This document shows, piece by piece, positions 12,125-24,181 of a DNA stretch of 64,000 bases. Source of the stretch: Saccharina japonica (lineage: Eukaryota > Sar > Phaeophyceae > Laminariales > Laminariaceae); contig MEHQ01003769.1 of the NCBI GenBank assembly GCA_008828725.1, positions 35,281 to 99,280 on the forward strand, written 5' to 3'. The position numbers were made by a program, and so were the translations under genes. The first letter of the stretch is position 1; the number at the start of each line of letters is the position of its first letter. The notes beneath the pieces are model-generated. The model did not search any database. It had not been told where the DNA came from and saw only the letters and a program-made list of their open reading frames with translations.

Positions 12125-12215
12125 CACTGTGAGGTGGGGGGGCGAACTCATTTGTTGCCTGCCTTTGTAATTTGACCATTGACCACGCATCTCTTTTGAG
12201 ACGGAGCACGGGGGG
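12125..12215 (-). repeat. R4 dispersed repeat, minus orientation
   Basis: The reverse complement reads from CCGTCTCAAAAGAGATGCG to ATGAGTTCGCCCCCC. This is the same family as 2675-2770. Confidence 0.65.
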
Positions 12216-13244
12216 AGTGTTGGTCAGGAATGTTTTTTCGGGTGCCCTCCATCTCACAGCTGGGGCATATGTTACCAGGTGTCAGGTATGTCTTATCAGG
12301 TAATACACAAATTTCGTGCCGTACCAGACTAACATATGTTTATACGCCGAACCCCCCCCCCCGGTCACACCTACGTTTTGAGGCGCCGATCCAGCTGCTT
12401 ACAATGACCGCAAGAGAACACGGGGAGGGCGAGGGGATCCACATTGTCTGTGTTGTTCGGCCTTACAAAATATTGGCACAATCAAAATGATGTCGTGGAA
12501 ATCGGGTTCCGTTTATTCTTTCTCCTTTCTAACTTTGGGAGCTCCTTTGTCGCCAGTACCACAGCCACCCCTTCTTCAACTGACCAGCTGTTCATACTTC
12601 GAACTGGGGCGCTGGAATTTGAACTGCCACCCCAACCGCTCCGTGGCAAGTCGTCTTCATGACAACCAACAACTCTCCACCTATCTACTAATCGTTCGGT
12701 ACACAGGTATGTGCTGCTACCTTCCCCCCTCCCCACTCTTCGCGTGCACTCTGCTTGACTACACCCACCACATAACATTAACCATGTACCAGAACTGCTT
12801 CAAGCAGTCAAACTGTTGCGCTTTCTTCAAGCAGTTTCGCCACCGGCAAGACCGTAGTTCCGTCGCCGTTGCGACCGTACCGCTCGTCCGCACGTCTTAG
12901 AGAGGCTACAAGTGGCAACGGGTACTACCAAGCGTTCGTTTTCTAGTTGTCGTCCCATGAACCATTTTCCAGCGCACACGATCAGCGAAAGTCTTGACTT
13001 GTCTACAATACACCCTACGTTTTGTTCGGTTGCCTCATTAATCGGGCGGTTTGGACTCTACCCACGGACTTCAACCAAGACCCCCCTACATGCGCCGCAA
13101 ATTTCGTTTTTTAGGTGTGCGTCTGCCGACCTCGACTAATTATCTCAGTAAAACTGTGCGCCTTGTCGTGTATTATCCTACTATCTATGTTATCTTGTTA
13201 CGCTGCCGGACCTCGGTCGATGGGACACCCACACCCACGTCAAT

Positions 13245-13450
13245 AAACCCATGAGGGGTGGCTGGGTTGGCATATCCACTCACCTACAGCAACAAACCCC
13301 TGCGAGCGACTGAATGGAACACCCACGCCCGCAGCAAAAAACAAACCCCTGCTGAGCGACTGGATGGGGACACCCACGTTCGCGACAACACGGCCCTTGC
13401 TGGTCGCCTGGATGGGACACCCACGCCCACAGCAGCAAACCCCCTAATAT
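13245..13450 (+). repeat. Diverged tandem repeat, about 60-bp unit
   Basis: Three or four diverged units share GGGACACCCACGCCCACAGC-like words and AACCCC(T/C)G, at about 13220, 13310, 13365 and 13405. No coding feature is seen. Confidence 0.5.
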
Positions 13451-13492
13451 GCTACTGGCTCGATAATCTCCCCGGTATATCAAAGCATCCCC

Positions 13493-13494
<2 letters not shown>

Positions 13495-13534
<40 letters not shown>
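13495..13534 (+). repeat. (CT)n microsatellite
   Basis: An uninterrupted CT dinucleotide run of about 20 units, followed by a T-rich stretch. Confidence 0.95.
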
Positions 13535-13539
<5 letters not shown>

Positions 13540-13744
13540 CTTCTGCTTTGTTTTCATGTAAAATGTATGCTTTAATTTTTCTGGTCATGCTCTACTCTCT
13601 TTGCGCTGTCCTGCTACGTTGACGAGACGAGCCACGGCCAACGGGACTCCTCCACGTCCACAACGACTCACGCCTGATGTGCTACAGCCCAATAAGCTGC
13701 TTGGCATCTCCAACAACTACAATTAGACGGGTCCTACGGTAACG

Positions 13745-14065
13745 GAAGTGCCGAAATATTTTCTGAGGCCCCTCGCTTGAAGGGCTCTATACTATTAGTA
13801 AGTCACTATCAAGCCGCCCAGTTATTGACCCTGAGAGAAACTAAAAGTGCAACCAGATCAGCTTTCCTATCGCCTAGGCGTATCTCGAAAAATATAGTAA
13901 GCCGCTTCTGTAGTCGTATGCCAACGATAAGGCATGCCTTGTAAGTGCCTTATAAGGCGAATGCCTTATTGCGTAATTCCTCAGTTGAGGAGTATACCAG
14001 CAGTCAGTCAGAAATTGTATTGGCCAAAACGTGCTACGATCCCCTAGCGCAGCACGCCTCACCTG
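13745..14065. repeat. M3-related fragments
   Basis: Degenerate blocks of the M3 family occur here: GAGGCCCCTCGCTTGAAG near 13765, AGTTGAGGAGTATACC near 13981, and CGTGCTACGATCCCC near 14030. They are interspersed with AAGGCATGCCTT words like those of the 22.9-24.1 kb cluster. No intact ends are seen. Confidence 0.4.
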
Positions 14066-14136
14066 CCTCTTTCTCTGCCCTCGTTCTACTTCTCGATCCC
14101 TGTGATGCTCAGTGCCACCTTAGGCCTGCTGCGGCG

Positions 14137-14400
14137 TCAACTCCAAGGTTCTCGGCAGATCTTTCTGCCCTCAGCCGCGACCCCGAGGCTCAAAAAAACA
14201 CTTGCGACACACCGCAGCAGTACCATCTGGTGGGGTAGGCTCCCGATGCTGCTACTCTGCTGAATCGGGCCGTTGCGCCGATCTTCAGCTACAGCGGGTG
14301 CTGCAAGAGACGTTTCGACCGCCAATGGCGATCTCGTCTCTACCTCATCGGGCGGGAACACTCCGAGCCATGCCTCGGTAGGTGAGGTGGGGAGGGGCGG
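14137..14400 (-). other. Open frame of protein-like composition
   Basis: A minus-strand frame reads VFPPDEVETRSPLAVETS then AAPAVAEDRRN and ends at 14137. Its composition (Pro, Ala, Glu, Val) resembles the last exon of the adjoining repeat-protein gene on the same strand, so it may be an alternative or former 3' exon. No acceptor with a clear pyrimidine tract is seen, and the neighbouring exon already has a stop. Confidence 0.2.
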
Positions 14401-14695
14401 TGGGGGTAAACAACTTATGTCACATTCCTCCTATATGAGGGGCACTGTACCTCACACATTACACCCAAACACTCAACGTTGAGACATATTATACATGCCA
14501 CCCGATGAACGAGCCCTATATGGCTACTGTAGGCATACCAGAAACAAAATCGTACGCCGCAAAAGGGATTGCTCCGAGCGTTAGGCCGTTCCGCAGTCGA
14601 GAACCCCCCCCGTCAGTCGGGGGTCTCCCTCGGCTCAAACGTACCCCATACAGCACCTCTATCGTAGAATGGCTCCTCCATCCTCTTGGGAAGGG

Positions 14696-17600
14696 TTAAC
14701 CCCCCAATGGAGCTGCTGGCACTCCTTGCGGCATCTCTGCCGCAATCTCCGGAGGCATTCCATCCGAGGGAATTTCCTGTAGAGTTTCTGCCGCAAACGT
14801 TGGAGCAGTTTCATCGGACAAATCTCCCTCTCGTTTTTGTGGGGCAAGCGTCGGGACCATCGAGTCCGAGAGGGCTCCCTCCGGGGTGTCCTCTGCAAAG
14901 TGCGGCGCGTCTACATCCTCCGAGGGAGCTACTTCCTGTGGTGTCTCGGCCAAAACGTTCGGCGCAATTCCATCCCCCAATTGAACTCCCTGCGGCTTTT
15001 CTGCCACCAAACTTGGCGCTATTGTATCCTCCGATGAAGGAGTTTCTGCGGCAGCCATTGGAGTGATTGCGTCCGAAGAAATCCCGTGTGGTGGGTCTGC
15101 CGCAACGTTTGGCGCCATTCCATCCTCCGGTGGAACTCCCTGTGGCGTTGCTGCCACCAAACTCGGCGCAATTTCATCCTTCGAGGGAGCTCCTTGTGGA
15201 ATTTTTGCCGCAACCGTCGGCGCAGCTACATCCAAGGGAGCTTCCTGTGCTGTTGTTGTTGTTGTCGCTAAGACCGGAGCTCTTTCACTCAAGGGGTCTT
15301 CCTGTGGCGTTTCTGCCGCAGACGTCGGAGCAGTTGCATCCCAGACAGCAGCTCCCGGTGGTGATTCCGTCGATAAGTTCGGGGCAATATCACCCGAGAG
15401 AGCTTCCTGCTGCGTGTCTGCCGAAGCCTTAGGAGCAACTACATCCGAGAGAGACGGTTCTAACACCGGCCGATCGTCGACGTTCATAGATGGGGGTGGT
15501 TGATCCTCGCCCTCTCGATAATTGCCTTCCCCCAAGGGCGGCATTGGTGCATCACCAGGGATAGCTGGGACCGCACTCTCCGCAGCACTGTTTGCCCCTT
15601 CGGATGTAGACCCCACCCCAGTTGAGATGGAAACAAGCGTTGAGTCGTCACTAGGTTCGGCGTTGGCTCCAGGTGTCGGGGTAAACGCGGCCGCTTGCCC
15701 TGCTACGTTGTGTTCGGCGACGTCCGGCGATATTGCTGACTCCTAGAATGGGGTATGGGAGGAGGTACGAGTGGGGGCCAGCAAAAGGAGTGAGATAAGG
15801 AGGGTTTAGCGCTCGGGCTAGTGTCCGCGTGTGTAGCACTTGGGTTGGTGTCCGCGTTACTCCCATACGGTTTGACCGATTGTACCACATTAAGCAGATA
15901 TGTATACAGACAGAAGGCGGAACGATTTTCAACTTTGCTACCATCGTAGAAAAAAGGCAAGAGAGAAACGTAGGGATGGTAGAGAAGGTCTGAACATGAA
16001 CACCTAGCATTTAAGCGCTTCGTTTTATGTGCCAACACGGGCGACACTGCTACAAAACACGCCTTTTCAACAGATGGTTCGTGCCGATATTCCTAACGAT
16101 AAGCCGCACGGCACAATGGCTTCTCGTGGGCTCCTTCCCCCTCGCGGTACACCCGTGCTCCGTCGTTCCCAAGCCATGATACGGTAAAGGGGGCGCTTTC
16201 AGGCCTAGCCGTTTCTGAACGACGCGGCCCCTCAACCGAGGAACCGCCCAGCATATGTGTCAACCATCTTGTACCAGGTATTCTACAATTATGTTTCGCT
16301 GATGACTTAGCCATTGGGGCTGCTATTGTGCATCAGGTGGCGTGTGCAGAGTTTCTAAGAGAAATTCGGGGTTTGGTTATGCTTAGAGTCCACCATCCGA
16401 GGAGCCCGATAAGTGACTTCCTGTGTGTGTTCCCCATGGGTAAACGCAAGGATGGAACGCATCACTTGCACGACCCCCCCTCCTTATCGTATCATAGTTC
16501 CCTCCCACCCCCTTACCTCGCCGCTGGGACCTCCTTTACCCTCGTCCTCGTCCGTCTCGGCATATTCGAACTGGTTGTACAACTCCTCCTCATTATCCTC
16601 TTCTTCCTTCCTGTTGTCCCCCAGCTCGCCCTCGGTGCTCCCATCCGTGTCTTTCTTATCCTCCTCCAACCTGTATATGATTTCTTCCTCCGCACCCCCC
16701 CCTAGCTCACTATAGGGCCCCCTGTTTAGCTCTTGGGTGCCCTTCTGCATCTCCTCCACTTCCCCGGCCAGATCTCCCTGGTTTTTGTCGCTTCTCTCTG
16801 AAATGTCCCCAAATTCACTGTACAGCTCGTCCTTCTCCTCGCCATGCCCCCCTTCTACCGGTATCTCCACGTCGCCTTCTTCTTCACCACCCCCTGCTTT
16901 GCCGGGGGGGTTCTTCTTCTCCTGGTCGGCATCCTGCATCTCCTGTTTTTCCTCCCCCACCTCATCCACTTCGTTGATGCTGATGTTGTCAGCACTGCTC
17001 CCAAGCTCCCTGCCCAGCTCCTCCTCCTCCTCCTCGACTGTCCCCCGCCCCTCCTCTTCCGGTCTCTTGCTGCTTGCCTTTTCTGCAGCACCGTCTAACT
17101 CTGGTTGGGGCTGCGCTTCTCCCAACACAAGGCTCCCCTGTGTCTCCTCCTCATCTGCCGCCTCTTTAGATACATTGCTGTTACCGTTCTCGACCACCCC
17201 CTCTAAGTCACCATGGGGTACCTCCTCCCCTTCTTCGGTCTCCTTCTTCTCCTCCTCCTCGTACTGACCCTGTTCCTCTCTCCTGCTGCTACCAGCTTTC
17301 TCTGCAGCATCCCCTACGTCCCGGTTGTGCTCTTTGTCCTCCCTCTCCTCATCTCCTTCTCCGGCTTTCTCTTTATCCCCCTCTTCCTGCGCCTCCGATT
17401 CAGCGCTGTTTCCCTTATCTGCGATGTCTCCAACCTCGCTGTACCGCCCCTTCTCCCCTCGCTCCCGGCCGTCGTCTTCCGGTGTATCACCCTTGAACTT
17501 TTCAGTGCCACCCTCGACGTTGCTAGGGGGCCCCTCCTGCCCCTTTTTCGCCATCTGAGTAAATGCCTCCCCCTCCACCTCTTCCGAACAACCTGTGCTA

Positions 17601-20600
17601 GCCTTGTCCGCAGCGTCGTCGATTTCCTTGGGGTCCTCTTTGGCCTGCTGCATACCCATCGCCTCCTCTACCACTTCTGGTTTATCGACGATTCCCTTTT
17701 CTGCACCTTCCTCAAAGTCGCTGTACACCTCCTCCTGCTCGTCTCCCCCTCGCCCCTCGGGCTCTGGTATATTCCCACTACCTCCTTCTGATGCATCCTC
17801 TAGCCTGATAGGGGGCTCCTCCGCCCCCTCGTCGGCTCTCGGTATCTCGTTCTCCTTCACCACCTCTTCCGGTAACTTGCTCCTGTCCTTCTCCGCATCG
17901 TCACTATCTTCGATGTACGTTTCCTCCCGCGCCCCCCACCCCTCTTCTTCCGGCCCCTTCCTGATGCCTTTGTCCACAGTATCTTCTAACTCACTCTGGG
18001 AGTTCCGCTCGCGGTCGTCACCCGGCTGTGTCTCCCCCTCCTCCTCCACCACCTCGTCCGATATATTGTTTCTCTCATTTTCAGCGCCGTCACCAGCTTC
18101 GGTGTACGTTCCGTCCTTCACCCCCTGCTCCTCTTCTTCCGGTATTTTGCTGCTGCTTCTCTCCGCTTCAAGCTCGAGCTCGCTACGGGGCTCTTCCCCC
18201 GCTCCCTCCTTGGTATCCTGCCCATCCTTCGCCTCCTCCATATCTCCTGACTTAGTGGTATTGTCATTTACTTCTCCGTCCCCAACATCGGTGCTCGCCT
18301 CCTCCGGCGCACCTCGCCCCTCGTCTTCCGGTATCGTCTGGCTGCGGTCTTTCTCCACGCTAGCTCCTACCTCGCGACGGAACGCTTCCTCTCCCATGAC
18401 GGCCCCCTCTGTTCCCGGGTAGCCTCCCTCATCTTCTGGTGTATCTTTGCTTGTGATTTCCATGCCATCTCCCAACGCGACACAGGGCTCCTCGTTTTCC
18501 TCTTGGACCTCTGGGCTCTCCTGCGTTTCCTCCGGCTCTTGTGTCCCTGGTGTTTTGCTGCTTCCCTTATCCGTGTCGTCGCCTATATCGCCGCACGCCT
18601 CCTCCTCCTTCTTCTCCTCCGGTCGAGCCGTGCTTGTGTTCTCGGCGACATCCCCCAACTCGCCATAGGGCTCCTCACTAGCCCCTTCATTCTCCGGACG
18701 CCCTTGTTCCTTCTCCCTCTCTACCTCCGCTACTGTTTGGTTCCTGTCCTGCGTTTTACTGCCCGCAGCCACCGCGTACGGTGCCTCCTCCTCCTCCCCT
18801 TCCCCCTCTTCGGCTTCCGGTCTCTTCCTGTCGCCTCTCGTCCTAACATCCTCTAGCTCGGAGCGAGACTTTCCTTCTCCCTCGTCGGTCTCCCGCGTCT
18901 CCTTTTCCCCCTCCACCTCGTCTGGCTTTGTGCTCTCACCCTTTCCTGTACTATCGCCAAACTCACGGTGTGGTTCTTCCTCCCCTTCTACCCTCTCCTT
19001 CTCCTCCGCCATCTTATTGGCGCCATCCCCCTCACCATCCCCTAACTCGACAAGAGGCTCCACCTTGAGGTCCTTCTGTTTCTTCTCCTTCGCCTCGGCC
19101 ATGCCCTCCCCCACCGCATCTTTCAAGCCCGTGACGCTGCTTCTCTGCGCAAGGTCCCCAACCTCGCTATACGGCTCCAATTCCGCCTCCCCCCCGTCTT
19201 CCCGGCCCTCGGTTTCCGGTATGCCCCTTATACTATTCTCCTCACCAGCCCCCAACTCGCCACGGAGTGCTTCCCCCCCCTCGTCAGCCTCGTGCGGTTG
19301 TCCCAACTCCTCCTGCTCCTCCGATGCCTTGGCACTACCCTTCTCCTCTTCGACCTCCGGGTTCCTGTTCCTTCCCCCCGTCTTTGCGTCCTCTGATATG
19401 ATGCTCTGGACGGTATCTGTGCTTCCCCCAAACTCAGTGGACAGCTCTTCTTTGACGTTTCCATCCCGTATTTCTTCTTCCGGTCGCTCCCTGCTGTTCG
19501 TCTTCTTCGCGGTATGGCCTAACTCGACACGCGCCACTTCGCCCCCCTCTTCTGTGTCCTTCTCCTCGTCCTTGCCCTTCGCAACATTATCTCCCTCCTC
19601 GCCCTCCTCTTCTACCTCCGGTTTGATGTCGCTACCATGGCCTGCACTGTCCCCGAAGTCGCTGTACGCCTCATCCTCCTCTTCCTCGTCCTCCTCGCCA
19701 CCGCCTCGTTTCCCTTGTTCTGGTGTTTTCGTGTTGGCTATCCCCGCCCCGTCCTCTAACTCGTCGTGCCCCACCCCTCGCCCGTCCTCGTTGACCTCCT
19801 GATTGGCATTCTCGTTCTCCATGCCATCTGCTTCCTTCTCGACACTGCCCCCCACGTCGGCCTCCAGCTCCTTCGTTTCCTTAGACGCTTCCTGTCCCTC
19901 TCCCCCCCCGTCTCCCTGTTCCCCTTCCACGTTATCTTTATACACCGTCCTCTTGCTGTGGTCGAGGCCTGTACCCTCCCCTAACTTGTCACAGGGTGCT
20001 CCTTCCCCCCCCCCCTCGGCCTCTTGCTTCTTCTCGAACTCCTCCCCCTCTTCGGGTGGCTTGCTGTCACCACGCTGCTCTCCCAGCCCCTCCCTCTCCA
20101 GCCCCTCCCTCTCTTCTGATGGCTTATCGCTACGTTTTTCCGCACCATCCTCAAAGTCACTACTGCTGTACACCTCCTCGTCCTCCTCCTCGCCACCTCC
20201 GTTGCCTTCCTCTTTCGGCGTATGGCTGCTGCCTTTTTCCGCGTCATTGTTTGCCTCGCCACCAGGTAACCCCTTACTGTCCTCTTCGGTCTCCTGTTTC
20301 TCCCCCAACTCGTCGTGTCCCGATTTGCTGCTGCCTCCCTTCTCTGCGGCGCCCCCAAACTCGCTGTGCGCCTCTTCCTCCTCCTCCTCCTCCCCATCCT
20401 TCTCTGCGCGTCCCTTCCCCCTTCCCTCTTCTTCGCACGTCTTCCCCCCATTGTCTGTCCCAGAATCCCCTACCTCGCCACACGCTCCGACCTCTTCCTC
20501 CCGCGCTTCCTGGGTGCCTACCTCCCGCTCCTCGTCGGCTGCACTTCCCATCGATTCCTGGCGGTCCTCGTCAGCAAACTCGCTGTACTTGTCGTCGTCG

Positions 20601-21043
20601 TCATCCTCCTCGTCGTCGTTGTAGCCAGTCTCCTGCGCTTTCTTCCCCACCACAGGCACGCCTTCCCGTGAAAACCCATCGGTTCCATGTTGTCGAACCG
20701 ATGCAGACACGCCTTTCGATGCAAACCCGTCGGCGTCATCTTCTCGAGCCGTTGCAGACACGTCTCCTGCCGCAGACACGCCGCCTTCCGGCGTGGCACC
20801 ATCGCCGGTTTCATGTTGCCGAACCTTCACAATAACGCCTCCTGGCGCTTCGTCGCCGATGCTCCGGGGTGATGGAACGGCTTGAGCCGCGGCGTCGCCC
20901 CCACGAGGGTCGGCGTCTTGGGGGCTTAGTGATGTGGGAGGGTCGCAGGGCTTGTCATCCTTGGCTGTGACCTGATACAAGAGACACGTAGTACCCCAAC
21001 ACGCGACACAATTCGGCAATTCATTAGCTGCGGTAGATATCAA
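14696..21043 (-). CDS. Giant acidic tandem-repeat protein
   Basis: Exon A runs from 21043 (ATG), or from an acceptor at 20971, to donor GCGAG|GTAAGG at 16517. Exon B is 15742-14696 (TAA) after acceptor TTCTAG. Both join in phase 0, giving about 1,830-1,857 aa. Exon A encodes about 25 imperfect units of 35-60 aa centred on (Y/x)SE(F/L/V)GD-x-AEKG-x-S followed by K-x-PEE and Glu-rich linkers. An N-terminal part has 17-aa repeats with SVRQHGTDGFS. Exon B encodes a different repeat of about 20-22 aa, APxLxAExPQGxPxxD, about 14 copies. There is no predicted membrane segment and I recognise no family. The charge suggests a disordered scaffold or mineral/ion-binding protein, but that is inference. 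The 20971 acceptor region (GTCACAGC) is partly duplicated at about 21061-21115, so the real N-terminus may lie in an upstream exon. Long Ser-rich plus-strand frames here are shadows. Confidence 0.65.
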
Positions 21044-21269
21044 GTGGTTTATCGTGGAAGGGTCGCAGGCCTCATTATCCTTCGCTGTGACCTGAATAAG
21101 AGACAGAGGAGGCGTACTGCGGTAGGGGTACGTACGAGCACGCTACCTTCATGATGCTCCTCACTTGAAGGGCTCGATACCTCAGCCGCAAACCGCATTC
21201 GAGAAAAAATTGTAAGCTAAGCCCGACACACGACCCCATGGCCTATTTATACGTACGATACGAATAGTA

Positions 21270-21500
21270 CTGTACGGTACGTAAGGGCCTCGCCACGGTA
21301 GTAGCAGTCTGGGGTTGGGACCATCCGCGTCCTGGTATGGTCTGTACACAAGTACTTCTTGGCCAGGTTTGAACACGGGGTACGGTTTCAGTTTTCTGTT
21401 ATTTTCGGCTTGTTTGTCTGCCCGCTCGGTTAAGTTTCGGCGTGCGAGTTCAAAAGCCAGTTTGCAAATTGTCCCGCGTGTTTTGTGCGAATTCTTCGGT
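21270..21500 (-). pseudogene. Ty3/gypsy integrase C-terminal remnant
   Basis: The minus-strand frame reads FELARRNLTERADKQAEN, then YPVFKPGQEVLVYRPY, then LPWRGPY. This is the order found at the C-terminus of Ty3/gypsy integrases: a basic helix, the F-x-GQ-V strand and the GPY/F module. The frame upstream (to about 21650) loses similarity, and no protease, reverse transcriptase or LTRs are visible nearby. It is a 5'- and 3'-truncated fossil. Confidence 0.65.
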
Positions 21501-21997
21501 GTTTGCTGTTCTTTACGGATCATGCGCACATCACACATAATGGCTGTGCTTGTTACGACGTAGCGGATATTGATCGTGATGTATCCGATGTGTGGAAGGC
21601 CATTCGTACGCTTGCCATCAGCGCGTTTGGCAATACGCCATCCTACACCGCACAACACGAGAGGTTACACCAATGGTGTTGCCTCCTTCCCTCTCTCCCT
21701 CCGTCCCCCACTCGCTCCGGCGTATGCGTTCCATGTCGGGGTCGCATCATATCCAAGTATGTTTTCCATCGTGCCTCTCCGTATTTATGTGATGTTTGTG
21801 TGCCTATGGGCCTCGACAACAAGACTTCGCTCGCACGCACTTGAACGCTACGTCTGCACCAACACCTGCCGCCCAATATTCAACTCCCCGCACCCTTACG
21901 TCTTATCTACGAGCACATTTTTCACGACCCTCACCTCCTCTGCTTTGTCTTCCGCCTCCCCCCCCTTCTCCCGCTGGACCTCTCCTCTCACCCCTAG

Positions 21998-22236
21998 AGC
22001 CCCAGATCGACCCTTTCGTAAGCGTGACCTAGCATCAATTGCGCTCCGGTGGCGGAACCTCCTCCCCGCCCCCGGGGCCTTCGCGGGAGATGGGGTCCCT
22101 CGTTCTCCTGCGGAGGAGGTTGCCCTGCGCCCGCCCGGCTTTCGGCTACTCCCGTTCCTACTTGTGCTGTCGGCGGTGCGGCGTGCTCGGCGCGAGCTGT
22201 CAGCGGCGGCCCCGCTGCGGGAGGCGCTCAGGAAAG
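21998..22236 (+). other. Possible internal exon, unrecognised
   Basis: A very strong acceptor (TCTCCTCTCACCCCTAG at 21981-21997) opens a 239-bp GC-rich frame. It reads APDRPFRKRD, later VPRSPAEEVALRPPG and RRARRELSAAAPLREALRK, then meets AAAG|GTTGGG at 22237. Two other plus frames are open over much of it, so the coding frame is uncertain. I cannot assign a family, and partner exons were not found. Confidence 0.25.
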
Positions 22237-22254
22237 GTTGGGGTATCCTAGCGC

Positions 22255-22475
22255 ATCCGGCCTCGAGCGCTTGCCCCCTTGTTTGCTCGACCTGATGAGA
22301 GAGAGAGAAGGAGGGGGTGGAGGTTGAGGGGGGGGGGCACGGGAGCAGGGAGGGAGGGAGGACGGGAGGAAGGTAAGGGGGGAGAGGGTGGTAGGGGTGA
22401 GGGGTGCGTATTGTGACCGAACCGTTCTGAGCGCCTGAAATTCTCGAGCACTTGCCCCCCTGGTTTGATCGACCT
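22255..22475 (+). repeat. Diverged duplication and purine-rich tract
   Basis: A segment with CTCGAGC(G/A)CTTGCCCCC occurs at about 22262 and again at about 22443. Between them lies a G/A-rich run (22295-22400) of GAGAGA, GGAGGG and GGTAGGG words. Confidence 0.55.
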
Positions 22476-22879
22476 TGCGCGAGAGGGGGTATAGGGGTGT
22501 GGCCTGCGTGGCACGGCCATCGATAAAAGCCGAACGCCGCGAGTAATGACCTTCGCTCGCGAGTACGAGTAATGTCCCTCGATAGGGTTCACGCAAGCGC
22601 CGCGTCACCTGCTTCCGAAGGTGCATCACGCCGTGGCGGCTGAACGCTTCCGGGGTGGCAGGCCGCTTCTCGCATCGAACCTGTCGTGGTGGGGAAAAGT
22701 TTATTTTAGGAGGGGGGGGGGGTTGCGTGTGGTAGAGCAAGGAAATGATCACACGTTGTAAATAGGCGAGAAAAAGAATCGCGCTCATTTGTAGTCGTAT
22801 CGTGCTCAGACTCATGCCGCGAAAGGAGTTGCGCTGTTATTGGTGGGAAAAAAAGTGATTGGTTGAGCTCCTCAAGTGA

Positions 22880-24130
22880 GAAACAGCCTCAGAAGGTGTA
22901 TGCCTTATTGGGGAGTTCTTCGGTTTAGAAGCCCAAGCAATCAAAAATATTAGGTATTCGCCTTAGAAGGCAAAAATGTGCTACCCCTATTGCAGAACGC
23001 GTCTATATCAATAAATCGCTTTCGTTACAGACCTAGGCCATGGAATTGATCAGCCATCGGTTTAAGCGTAAAAGTTGCCGTAAAGCCAGGTTCTGAGTGG
23101 GGTATAGAGCCCCTATACCATATTCAAGTGAATAGTCTCAGAAGGTGCACCCCTACCGTAGCCCTTGCTGTTTCTTCATAGTCCAGCAGGGGGGTTTCCA
23201 TGTGCATACACGCTGATGTAAACATCATCATCCAGTGACTGCTCTGAGAATACCGTACGTAGCACTCTCCTGCGCCTTCTCCGATCATTTAAAATAGGGA
23301 TCAGGTATTGGATTAGACTAGGCCTCTCCTCTTCTCTGGCTTTGAGGCGGTAAGAAAAAAGGCACAATGATCGGGGGGGTTGCAAATTGATACGGCTGTT
23401 TACACGGCCGCCGAAAATATGGCGCATGCCTTATTTTTAAGCTGAGGGAAGACGGTGAGATATTCGCCTCCGACCCGCCCGACCAAACATCTCCCGGCCA
23501 TGTTTTGTTTTGCGTTTTTCGGTTATGCTGTGCCTTCCCCCAACGCACACATACATAAGACAGACGCCCGCTACGGTAGTGGGTGCACGTGAAAAAAATA
23601 TGAGACTTAGACCTTGAAGACTTCTAGTTATCACCCAAACCCTGGCGTTAACAAACAAAAAGCGCACACTTAACCCGATTATCAACCCCATGGTTAGGTC
23701 TGTCGCGGAAACTATTTGTGAAAAAAGTAACGATAAGGCATGCCTTATCGCCTCAGAAGGCGTGTGCCTTATTTAGATAATTCGTCAGTTGATAAGCCCG
23801 ACCCGTCAGAAATGTTAAGCATTGCCTCAGAAGGATAAAAAAAAATGCCTCAGAAGGCGTATGCCTTATTGGGGAGTTCCTTATAGTTGAGAAGCCCCTT
23901 CAGTCACAAAATATTAGTATTTGCCTCAGAAGGCAGACAAAAGTGCTCGTATCCCCATTGAAGAACGCGTCCATATCTATAAAAACCAAACGATAAGGCA
24001 TGCCTTATTGGGTAATAAGGCATGCCTTGTTGGGGAGTTCCTCAGTGGAGAAGCCCCATCAGCCACAACAAAATAGCTATTTGCCGTAGAAGGCAAAAAC
24101 AAATTGCTACCCCTGTTGTAGAACGCCTCG
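22880..24130. repeat. Cluster of short dispersed repeats (R6)
   Basis: At least five diverged units of about 100-130 bp occur here. They contain AAGGCATGCCTTATTGGG, a GAGTTCCTCAGTTGAGAAGC-like block, TATTTGCCTCAGAAGGC and CCCC(T/A)TTG(T/A)AGAACGC. The AAGGCATGCCTT core is itself palindromic. The units vary in order and orientation, so repeated insertion of a small palindromic element is likelier than simple tandem growth. Confidence 0.65.
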
Positions 24131-24181
24131 ACGGTGCTGTCGCTGTTGTTGCTGCTGCTCGTCGGGGCTTTGAATATTGTT

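Noticed and set aside
19803-20835. Long plus-strand frames (270-290 codons) rich in Ser or Pro across 16.5-20.8 kb
   Set aside because: They mirror the Glu-rich minus-strand exon. GAG/GAA-rich DNA reads CTC/TTC on the other strand and rarely forms stops. The plus frames lack splice sites, and the minus exon has a good donor and a phase-matched partner.
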